Positions 1 to 4,452 of a DNA stretch of 5,529 bases are shown here, one piece after another. The position numbers and the translations under genes were made by a program. The stretch lies in the NCBI GenBank assembly GCA_015234495.1, contig JADGMZ010000010.1:1-5529 (forward strand). The letters run 5' to 3'. How positions within the stretch are numbered: position 1 is the first letter of the stretch; each line of letters starts with the position of its first letter. This DNA comes from Brevundimonas sp. (GTDB lineage Bacteria > Pseudomonadota > Alphaproteobacteria > Caulobacterales > Caulobacteraceae). The notes beneath the pieces are model-generated. The model was given only the letters and a program-made list of their open reading frames with translations. It had not been told where the DNA came from and did no database searches.

Positions 1-377
1 CCCAGCGACTGCGAGGCGCAGACTGTCTCGCCGGTCGGCGTCAGCCGGGCCAGGTCGTCCAGCCCCTCGATACGCAGGACCAGGGCGCTGAGGCGGGGTT
101 CGCAGAACAGTTCGAGGGCTTCCGGGCGGAGCGCCTGGAGCAGGACGGTGGTGCTGTCCAGCCGCCCCTTGACGCTGGCGGCGGTGCGTTCGGCGGCGAG
201 CTGCAGATCATCGCGGCGCTGCAGGTCCTGCACCCGGAACTGGGCGTCGGCCTGGAAGGCGCCCAGCGCCAGAATCGGCAGCAGGGCGAACGCCAGCGCG
301 GCTCCGAGGCGGAAGCGGATGCCATGGAACGGCGGCGGCGCCAGCCCCCGACCGAGCGCTCGCCCGAGCCGGACCAC
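1..377 (-). CDS. phyK: PhyK-like membrane sensor histidine kinase, N-terminal part (cut by the left edge)
   Basis: The frame is open from a GTG at 377-375 to the window edge, giving 125 N-terminal residues. A basic head (about residues 1-24) is followed by one clear membrane segment (about 25-42, rich in A, L, F and I). The start of an extracytoplasmic sensor region then follows, with an amphipathic helix (about 45-90) and two cysteines, C92 and C120, that could pair. No kinase domain is visible because it would lie beyond the edge. The GTG is preferred because it is the only usual start codon between the in-frame stop upstream and the membrane segment. It follows the ecfG stop after a single base, with GGGG about 5 nt upstream, so translation by re-initiation is likely. 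In Caulobacter the gene at this place is phyK, whose HisKA_2/HWE-type kinase acts on PhyR. The identity rests mainly on position and membrane topology. Another sensor kinase is possible. Confidence 0.72.
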   Translation of the reverse strand, partial: MVRLGRALGRGLAPPPFHGIRFRLGAALAFALLPILALGAFQADAQFRVQDLQRRDDLQLAAERTAASVKGRLDSTTVLLQALRPEALELFCEPRLSALVLRIEGLDDLARLTPTGETVCASQSL

Positions 378-378
378 C

Positions 379-987
379 TCAGCCCCGGACGCTGCTCAGG
401 CGGTCGGCATCGGCAAGGATGGAGCGCATGGCGTCGCCGGCGGCGCGGCCGTCACGGGCGTAGCCGCCGCGTTCGAGCGTGGCCTGCAGCGCCTTGCGGG
501 CGCGGGAGACGCGGCTCTTCACGGTGCCGACGGCGCACTGACAGATTTCCGCCGCCTCCTCGTAGGCGAAGCCCCCGGCGCCGACCAGGATCAGCGCCTC
601 GCGCTGCTCTTCCGGCAGGGTGGCGAGGGCGAGACGCAGTTCGTCGAGGGCGACGGGCGATTCCGGATCGTCGACGGCCACCAGGGTGCGTTCGGCCGCC
701 TCCTGGTCGAGCTGGGATTGGCGCCACGAGCGGCGCTTCTCCGAATAGAACTGGTTGCGCAGGATCATGAAGGTCCAGGCCTTCATATTGGTGCCCATCT
801 GATAGCTGGCGCGCGCGTCCCACGCCTTCATCATGGCGTCCTGAGCCAGGTCGTCGGCCGCGGTCGGGTCGCCCGTCAGGGTGCGCGCAAAGGCCCGCAG
901 ATGGGGGATCAGCGCAACAAGCTCCCTCTTGAAGGCGGCGTCATCTGCGGAGGGCGGCTTGGGCGGCGGATTGGAGGCGCCGCTCAT
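379..987 (-). CDS. ecfG: EcfG-family general stress sigma factor (SigT type)
   Basis: A 202-residue ECF sigma factor that directs RNA polymerase to GGAAC-N16/17-CGTT promoters in the general stress response. Sigma region 2 spans about residues 20-88, with the DLAQDAMMKAWD helix (46-57) and the 2.3/2.4 segment NMKAWTFMILRNQFYSEKRR (68-87), typical of the EcfG group. A short acidic linker follows. Region 4 spans about 117-170, with the helix-turn-helix AYEEAAEICQCAVGTVKSRV (141-160). The length is somewhat above a minimal ECF factor because of a Pro-rich head and a C-terminal tail after residue 170. The ATG overlaps the nepR stop (ATGA), with GGGAG 6 nt upstream, so the sigma factor is translationally coupled to its anti-sigma factor. 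Transcription should come from the EcfG-type promoter at 1227-1251, giving positive autoregulation. Family assignment is firm. Use of that promoter is inferred. Confidence 0.95.
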   Translation of the reverse strand: MSGASNPPPKPPSADDAAFKRELVALIPHLRAFARTLTGDPTAADDLAQDAMMKAWDARASYQMGTNMKAWTFMILRNQFYSEKRRSWRQSQLDQEAAERTLVAVDDPESPVALDELRLALATLPEEQREALILVGAGGFAYEEAAEICQCAVGTVKSRVSRARKALQATLERGGYARDGRAAGDAMRSILADADRLSSVRG

Positions 988-1181
988 GCGCCGCTCCCGC
1001 CCGAGCGTTCGTCCGCCCGGCGGAGGATGTCGAGGAACTCGTCGGGAACCGGCTCGTTCACGACCTCGTCGAACATGTGCCTCAGCTTGACCCCGATCGC
1101 CTGCTGACGAAGGCGTGCTTCCTCGAGGGCGCTGCCGCCCTGGGGCGGGGCCTTGCGGGAGGAGTTCGAATTGTCTGTCAT
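984..1181 (-). CDS. nepR: NepR anti-sigma factor
   Basis: A 65-residue protein with the NepR core: QQAIGVKLRHMFDEVVNEPV followed by PDEFLDILRRAD (residues 26-57). These make the two helices that clamp EcfG in unstressed cells and are taken over by phosphorylated PhyR under stress. The ends (residues 1-20 and 58-65) are low-complexity and probably disordered, as usual in the family. I start it at the ATG at 1181, reading MTDNSNSS. A GTG at 1199 would add six residues. Neither start has a convincing Shine-Dalgarno sequence, but ATG is the usual codon and the extension is not part of the conserved core. The stop overlaps the ecfG ATG (ATGA), so NepR and EcfG should be made in linked amounts. It is the first gene of the nepR-ecfG-phyK operon. 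Confidence 0.94.
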   Translation of the reverse strand: MTDNSNSSRKAPPQGGSALEEARLRQQAIGVKLRHMFDEVVNEPVPDEFLDILRRADERSGGSGA

Positions 1182-1226
1182 CGATAGAACGGCCGCCACC
1201 CTGACGCTGTTGTTGCGATTGCGGAG

Positions 1227-1251
1227 AACGCCAGCGTCCGGGGAGAGTTCC
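1227..1251 (-). promoter_or_regulatory. EcfG-type promoter for nepR-ecfG-phyK
   Basis: Read on the minus strand, GGAAC (1251-1247) is followed by a 16-nt spacer and CGTT (1230-1227), an exact match to the EcfG consensus. The transcript should start near 1220, about 40 nt before the nepR ATG. This would make EcfG activate its own operon, as known for this sigma family. Confidence 0.85.
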
Positions 1252-1292
1252 TAGGTTACGGCGGATTAATGCTCAAGCTTTGTGCACAGACG

Positions 1293-1317
1293 GGAACCGT
1301 GGCCGATTTGATACGTT
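1293..1317 (+). promoter_or_regulatory. EcfG-type promoter for phyR
   Basis: GGAAC at 1293-1297, a 16-nt spacer, and CGTT at 1314-1317 match the EcfG consensus exactly. It stands back to back with the nepR promoter, with only 41 bp between the two -35 elements. The expected start is near 1324, leaving a leader of about 56 nt before phyR. An 8-bp palindrome TGTGCACA lies just upstream at 1281-1288. Its meaning is unknown. Confidence 0.87.
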
Positions 1318-1332
1318 GACCCGGCCTGCACA

Positions 1333-1353
1333 GGTTCCAATCTGATTGGAGCC
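1333..1353 (+). promoter_or_regulatory. Stem-loop in the phyR mRNA leader
   Basis: GGTTCCAAT (1333-1341) and ATTGGAGCC (1345-1353) are inverted repeats around a CTG loop. As RNA this gives nine pairs, one of them U-G. It would lie about 9 nt from the predicted 5' end and about 27 nt before the phyR start codon. There is no T run after it, so it is not an intrinsic terminator. It may protect the 5' end, or at DNA level serve as a regulator site. Function is unproven. Confidence 0.5.
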
Positions 1354-1379
1354 GTCTACTCTTTGTCGGGGAATATTAC

Positions 1380-2174
1380 ATGAGCCTGCTGGCCCGTCTC
1401 GCGCCGCATCTGCCCTATGTGCGCCGGTACGCCCGCGCCTTGACCGGCGACCAGACCACCGGCGACAACTATGTGCGCGTGGCGCTGGAAGCGCTCGCAG
1501 CCGGCGAACGCCAGCTGCCGGCGGACATGACGCCGCGCGTCGCCCTTTATCACGTCTTCCACGCCATCTGGGCCTCCACGGGCGCCCAGCTGGAAGACAA
1601 GAGCGGCATCGAGGGTCGGGATGACGCCTCCCGCCGCCTGATGCAGATCGCCCCGCGTTCGCGTCAGGCCTTCCTGCTCACTGCCCTGGAGGGCTTCACC
1701 CCGTCCGAGGCGGCGCAGATTCTCGACGCCGACGCCACCGACGTCGAACGGCTGATCGCCGAGGCCCAGTCGGACATCGACGCCGAACTGGCCACGGACG
1801 TGCTGATCATCGAGGACGAGGCGATCATCTCGGCCGACATCGAAAGCCTGGTGAAGGAGCTGGGCCATCGCGTCACCGGCACCGCCACCACCCACGACGA
1901 AGCGGTCGACGCCGTGGCCCGCAACCGCCCCGGCCTGGTGCTGGCCGACATCCAGCTGGCCGACGGCTCGTCGGGCATCGATGCGGTCAAGGACATCCTC
2001 AAGCGGATCGACGTGCCGGTGATCTTCATCACCGCCTTCCCCGAGCGGCTGCTGACCGGCGAGCGTCCGGAACCGACCTTCCTGATCACCAAGCCGTTCC
2101 AGCCGGAAACGGTGAAGGCGGCGATCAGCCAGGCGCTGTTCTTCCATCCCTCGCGGCAGCGCGAAGCGGCCTGA
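1380..2174 (+). CDS. phyR: PhyR anti-anti-sigma response regulator
   Basis: A 264-residue two-domain regulator. The N-terminal half (about 1-135) mimics an ECF sigma factor: a sigma2-like segment PHLPYVRRYARALTGD (9-24) and a sigma4-like segment around 95-130 (QAFLLTALEGFTPSEAAQIL). The C-terminal half (about 139-255) is a receiver domain with acidic residues E145/D146, phospho-acceptor D190 in LVLADIQLADG, T218 in FITAF, and K238 in ITKPF, so all key receiver residues are present. Phosphorylation frees the sigma-like domain to bind NepR, which releases EcfG. The start is supported by GGGGA (1368-1372) seven bases upstream. The gene diverges from nepR-ecfG-phyK and has its own EcfG-type promoter at 1293-1317. 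A strong terminator follows the stop, so it appears monocistronic. Confidence 0.96.
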   Translation: MSLLARLAPHLPYVRRYARALTGDQTTGDNYVRVALEALAAGERQLPADMTPRVALYHVFHAIWASTGAQLEDKSGIEGRDDASRRLMQIAPRSRQAFLLTALEGFTPSEAAQILDADATDVERLIAEAQSDIDAELATDVLIIEDEAIISADIESLVKELGHRVTGTATTHDEAVDAVARNRPGLVLADIQLADGSSGIDAVKDILKRIDVPVIFITAFPERLLTGERPEPTFLITKPFQPETVKAAISQALFFHPSRQREAA

Positions 2175-2193
2175 CGAGGCGCCGCCAAAAAAG

Positions 2194-2223
2194 AAAGCCC
2201 CGGTCGATGGACCGGGGCTTTTT
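2194..2223. terminator. Bidirectional intrinsic terminator between phyR and the convergent membrane-protein gene
   Basis: A perfect 12-bp stem, AAAGCCCCGGTC (2194-2205) with GACCGGGGCTTT (2210-2221), around a GATG loop. Five T follow on the plus strand (2219-2223). The A-rich run at 2187-2196 gives a T tract when read on the minus strand. It can therefore end both phyR and the gene at 2232-2603. Confidence 0.93.
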
Positions 2224-2231
2224 CGTTGTGA

Positions 2232-2603
2232 TCAACCGGCGGGGGGCGGCGCGGGTTCGGCCGAGACCACCGGTGCGTTGACATTGGGCGCCTCTCCGGT
2301 CGGCGGGGCGGTGGGCTGCCCGGTCGCCGTGGTCGGCGCGTCAGCCGCCGGAATCTCCACCGGATCGGTCTGGAAGGCGGCGGCGTCGACGGCTTGGTCG
2401 CCGTCGTTGGCGTTGGTGGCGGCGAATCCGCCCTGACTGACGAACCACATGCCCAGCAGCAGGATGGCGACCGCCGCCAGCGAGATCAGCAGCAGGGTGA
2501 AGATGCGGATCCCGCCGCGGCCGCCGCGGACGTACTGGGCCTCGACGGGCCGGCCTTCGTGGACCGCGTCCGCGGCCTTGTCGTGGGGGGAATCGTGGGT
2601 CAT
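2232..2603 (-). CDS. Small single-pass membrane protein of unknown function, probable EcfG target
   Basis: I do not recognise a family for this 123-residue protein. Residues 1-32 are polar and end in a basic patch (VRGGRGGIR, 25-33). Residues 34-54 form one strongly hydrophobic membrane helix (FTLLLISLAAVAILLLGMWF). Residues 55-123 are rich in Ala, Pro and Thr with several acidic residues and look unstructured. Positive residues before the helix suggest an inside N-terminus and a periplasmic Pro-rich tail. There is no cleavable signal peptide or lipobox. The start ATG has GGAG seven bases upstream. A 25-26 bp EcfG-type promoter ends about 36 bp upstream of the start, which suggests stress induction together with phyR and the sRNA. 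It converges on phyR and shares its terminator. Coding status is supported by topology, the Shine-Dalgarno sequence and promoter placement. The role is unknown, with a cell-envelope task under stress only a guess. Confidence 0.8.
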   Translation of the reverse strand: MTHDSPHDKAADAVHEGRPVEAQYVRGGRGGIRIFTLLLISLAAVAILLLGMWFVSQGGFAATNANDGDQAVDAAAFQTDPVEIPAADAPTTATGQPTAPPTGEAPNVNAPVVSAEPAPPPAG

Positions 2604-2639
2604 GGCGGGTCTCCGGCGGCTGTTGCGCGATAGGGTATG

Positions 2640-2665
2640 AACGCCCCGCCCAGCGCGGCCGTTCC
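2640..2665 (-). promoter_or_regulatory. EcfG-type promoter for the small membrane protein
   Basis: On the minus strand GGAAC (2665-2661), a 17-nt spacer and CGTT (2643-2640) fit the EcfG consensus with its longer accepted spacing. The expected start is near 2633, about 30 nt before the ATG at 2603. The element faces away from the sRNA promoter at 2722. Confidence 0.72.
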
Positions 2666-2696
2666 GGAGCTCGCCCGCGTCCGGAGCTCGCCCGCG
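2663..2696. repeat. Perfect 17-bp tandem duplication
   Basis: TCCGGAGCTCGCCCGCG occurs twice without a gap, at 2663-2679 and 2680-2696. The first copy begins inside the -35 element of the minus promoter (GTTCC on the plus strand). The second is preceded by G rather than GT, so it does not rebuild that element. The repeat sits between the two divergent EcfG-type promoters. It may be a slippage product or a doubled protein site. Confidence 0.9.
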
Positions 2697-2721
2697 GGGC
2701 GAAAAAACTTCAGGGACAGGT

Positions 2722-2746
2722 GGAACCGGGGATGCGCCGCGTCGTT
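2722..2746 (+). promoter_or_regulatory. EcfG-type promoter for the GsrN-like sRNA
   Basis: GGAAC (2722-2726), a 16-nt spacer and CGTT (2743-2746) match the EcfG consensus exactly. No start codon with a ribosome-binding site follows before the terminator at 2839-2866, so the product is most likely a short RNA beginning near 2753. Confidence 0.85.
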
Positions 2747-2752
2747 ATCGGT

Positions 2753-2866
2753 CTGCGGAGGCGGCGACGCCCCCCCGACTTGAGACTGGCGAAAGCCGGT
2801 CTGTCGCCTCCGCGCCTCATTCTCGATGATGCCACTTCAGGCGGGCCCTCTGCGGCCCGCCTTTTT
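2753..2866 (+). ncRNA. gsrN: EcfG-dependent small RNA, GsrN-like
   Basis: A transcript of about 114 nt is predicted between an exact EcfG-type promoter and an intrinsic terminator. The 5' half folds well. An outer stem pairs 2755-2768 with 2803-2813 (11 pairs, 3-nt bulge). Stacked directly on it is an inner 8-pair stem, 2783-2790 with 2795-2802, closed by a GAAA tetraloop. The 5' side of the internal loop (2769-2782) carries seven consecutive C (2770-2776) and is left single-stranded. A short linker leads to the terminator. Known biology: Caulobacter GsrN is a sigmaT-controlled stress sRNA that uses a C-rich loop to pair with katG mRNA and supports peroxide survival. The promoter type, size, C-rich loop and taxon agree. 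The GsrN assignment rests on these shared traits, not on a sequence comparison. The 5' end is estimated to about 2 nt. A different EcfG-regulated sRNA remains possible. Confidence 0.78.
2839..2866 (+). terminator. Intrinsic terminator of the small RNA
   Basis: AGGCGGGCC (2839-2847) pairs with GGCCCGCCT (2854-2862) in a 9-bp GC-rich stem with a 6-nt loop, followed by five T (2862-2866) and CTTC. It separates the sRNA from the oxidoreductase gene that starts at 2942. Confidence 0.9.
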
Positions 2867-2930
2867 CTTCGCCCCGCGCTGGACAGGGGGACGGCCACGG
2901 GCAAGATGACCGTTCACAAAGAAAACTTTG

Positions 2931-2935
2931 CGGAG
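2931..2935 (+). promoter_or_regulatory. Ribosome-binding site that fixes the oxidoreductase start
   Basis: CGGAG lies six bases before the ATG at 2942. An in-frame ATG at 2936 directly abuts it and could not use it. The reading frame stays open upstream to 2720 but crosses the sRNA and its terminator, so 2942 is the start. Just before it, CAAAG-AAAA-CTTTG (2917-2930) is a small inverted repeat of unknown use. Confidence 0.75.
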
Positions 2936-2941
2936 ATGATC

Positions 2942-3964
2942 ATGGCTCGCGTCAATCGGCAGTGGGTGCTTCGCCACCGCCCCAAGGGTCTGGTCCAGCC
3001 CGGCGACCTCGAACTGGTCGAATCGCCGGTCCCGGCGCTGAACGAATCGGAGGTGCTGGTCCGCACCATCTATCTGTCGCTGGACCCGACCAACCGCACC
3101 TGGATGAACGACGCCGAAGGCTATCTGCCGCCCGTGCCGCTGGGCGGGGTGATGCGCGGCCTGACCCTTGGCGTGGTCGAGGAGAGCCGCTCGAGCCGCT
3201 TCCGCGCCGGCGACATCGTCACGCCGCTGTCGGGCGGCTGGGCGGACTATGCGGTGGTGAGGGAGATGGAGCTGCGGCCCGTCCACCGCGCCGCGGGCCT
3301 GCCGCTGACCGCCAATCTGTCGGTGCTGGGCATGACCGGGATGACCGCCTATTTCGGCGTCACCGACGTGCTGCAGCCGCAGGCCGGCGAGACCCTGGTG
3401 ATCTCGGCCGCGGCCGGGGCGGTCGGATCGATCGCCGGCCAGGTGGCCAAGGCCCGGGGCGCGCGCGTCATCGGCATCGCCGGCGGGCCGGACAAGTGCC
3501 GCTGGCTGACCGAGGAGCTCGGCTTCGACGGCGCCATCGACTACAAGAACGAGGACGTCGGCGCGGCGCTGGACCGTCTCGCCCCCGACGGCGTCGAGAT
3601 GAATTTCGAGAACGTCGGCGGCGATATCATGATCGCCGTGTTCAACCGGCTGAAGACCCACGGGCGCATGGCCGTGTGCGGCCTGATCTCGGCCTACAAC
3701 GCCACCAAGGCGCCGCCGTCGCCGAATTTCGCGCGCATCATCACCCACCGGCTGACGGTGCGCGGCTTCCTGGTGCTGGACTACGCCAACCGGGCCCGTG
3801 AGATGGTCGCCGAGATGGGGCCGTGGCTGAACGACGGCACGGTCAAGTGGAAGGTCCACGTAGACGACGGTCTCGAGGGCGCTGTCGGCTCGCTGAACCG
3901 CTTGTTCACCGGCGATCACGACGGCAAGCTGCTGGTCCGGGTGTCCGAGGAACCCGCCGGCTGA
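2942..3964 (+). CDS. NADP-dependent oxidoreductase of the zinc-free MDR family (CurA/PTGR-like)
   Basis: A 340-residue medium-chain dehydrogenase/reductase, close to the usual 330-350 residues of the leukotriene B4 dehydrogenase/CurA group. These cytosolic enzymes reduce the C=C bond of enones and enals with NADPH. The N-terminal domain (about 1-125) opens with RQWVLRHRPKG (6-16) and has the family segment YLSLDPTNRTWM (44-55). The zinc ligands of true alcohol dehydrogenases are absent. The Rossmann domain has SAAAGAVGS (155-163) for the dinucleotide. K185 in GGPDKC fits NADP 2'-phosphate binding, and NFENVGG (221-227) is a family motif. The substrate cannot be read from the sequence. The stop is 11 bp before a MaoC-like gene with its own Shine-Dalgarno sequence, so the two are probably one operon. 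No EcfG-type site lies between 2867 and 2941. TGGACA-N16-CAAGAT (2880-2907) is only a weak promoter candidate. Confidence 0.92.
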   Translation: MARVNRQWVLRHRPKGLVQPGDLELVESPVPALNESEVLVRTIYLSLDPTNRTWMNDAEGYLPPVPLGGVMRGLTLGVVEESRSSRFRAGDIVTPLSGGWADYAVVREMELRPVHRAAGLPLTANLSVLGMTGMTAYFGVTDVLQPQAGETLVISAAAGAVGSIAGQVAKARGARVIGIAGGPDKCRWLTEELGFDGAIDYKNEDVGAALDRLAPDGVEMNFENVGGDIMIAVFNRLKTHGRMAVCGLISAYNATKAPPSPNFARIITHRLTVRGFLVLDYANRAREMVAEMGPWLNDGTVKWKVHVDDGLEGAVGSLNRLFTGDHDGKLLVRVSEEPAG

Positions 3965-3975
3965 GGGATCCGTCG

Positions 3976-4383
3976 ATGAGCGAACCGCTCCACGTCCATT
4001 TCGAGGATCTGGCCGTGGGCGAGGTCGTGCCGCTCGGCGCCTGCATGATCGACGCCGCCGCCATGGATGTCTTCGTGGAGCGGTTCTCGCCCGGCTGGGA
4101 CGTGTCGTACGGCGCGCCCGACGCCATGGTCTACGCCCTGTGGAGCCGGCTGTTCGCCGACAAGTCGTCCGGCTGGGCCCAGTCCAAGGTGCTGGCCATC
4201 GACGGCCTGCGCTATCTGCGCAATCCGCCGGCCGGCGAGCTGATGCGCGGCCGGATGACGGTGATGGGCAAGGACCCGGTCGGCGACGGCAAGGGCATCG
4301 TCATCGCCCAGCACGATCTGCTGGACGAGGCCGGACGGCTGATCTTCTCATGCCTGACGCGGGCGCTTCTGGCGCGCCGATAG
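3976..4383 (+). CDS. MaoC-like hotdog-fold protein, catalytic motif not apparent
   Basis: A 135-residue protein that starts like MaoC-type enoyl-CoA hydratases (HFEDLAVGEVVPLG, 8-21) and has the expected hotdog pattern: an early strand, a helix region around 25-62, and later strands such as MRGRMTVMGKD (90-100), GIVIAQHDLLDEAG (107-120) and LIFSCLTRALLAR (122-134). The usual hydratase motif with catalytic Asp and His in the overhanging segment is not seen. The corresponding stretch reads SPGWDVSYGAPDAMVYALWS (38-57), with no His. It may therefore bind or hydrolyse an acyl-CoA rather than hydrate it, or be non-catalytic. GAGGGA (3963-3968) lies seven bases upstream of the ATG and overlaps the stop of the oxidoreductase gene. 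The close spacing suggests a shared pathway on an unsaturated or oxo-acyl compound. This is inferred from context only. Confidence 0.8.
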   Translation: MSEPLHVHFEDLAVGEVVPLGACMIDAAAMDVFVERFSPGWDVSYGAPDAMVYALWSRLFADKSSGWAQSKVLAIDGLRYLRNPPAGELMRGRMTVMGKDPVGDGKGIVIAQHDLLDEAGRLIFSCLTRALLARR

Positions 4384-4403
4384 CCGAGGCGGCGGCCGCA
4401 TGG

Positions 4404-4434
4404 AAAAGGGCGGCTCGCCGAAGCGAGCCGCCCT
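4404..4434 (-). terminator. Intrinsic terminator of the SapC-family gene, shared with the convergent hotdog gene
   Basis: A perfect 12-bp stem, AGGGCGGCTCGC (4407-4418) with GCGAGCCGCCCT (4423-4434), with a CGAA loop. Read on the minus strand it is followed by TTTT (4407-4404), which favours ending the gene at 4453-5247. On the plus strand CTCTGCTG follows, so termination of the hotdog gene there would be weaker. Confidence 0.8.
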
Positions 4435-4452
4435 CTGCTGCCTGATGCCTGA

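Noticed and set aside
41..325. ATG-started minus frame near the left edge
   Set aside because: It is out of frame with the membrane-segment frame, rich in Ser, Pro, Arg and Cys, and stops before the edge. The GTG frame from 377 is the credible one.
148..1107. Long plus-strand open frame of 319 codons
   Set aside because: It is antisense to phyK, ecfG and nepR, whose products are recognisable. Its own product has no family features.
1182..1199. GTG at 1199 as the nepR start
   Set aside because: It adds six residues outside the conserved core and has no spaced Shine-Dalgarno sequence. ATG 1181 is preferred, though not proven.
1311..1338. A third EcfG-like site on the minus strand (GGAAC from 1338)
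   Set aside because: No CGTT lies at a spacing of 16-17. The nearest candidate is CGTA at 18, and the GTTCC belongs to the leader hairpin.
2720..2941. N-terminal extension of the oxidoreductase frame
   Set aside because: It overlaps the EcfG-type promoter, the sRNA and a terminator, and the proper ribosome-binding site and family N-terminus are at 2942.
2837..3919. Long open frame of 360 codons on the minus strand
   Set aside because: It is antisense to the MDR oxidoreductase, has no domain character (His, Arg, Gly and Gln rich), and reflects high GC codon bias of the real gene.
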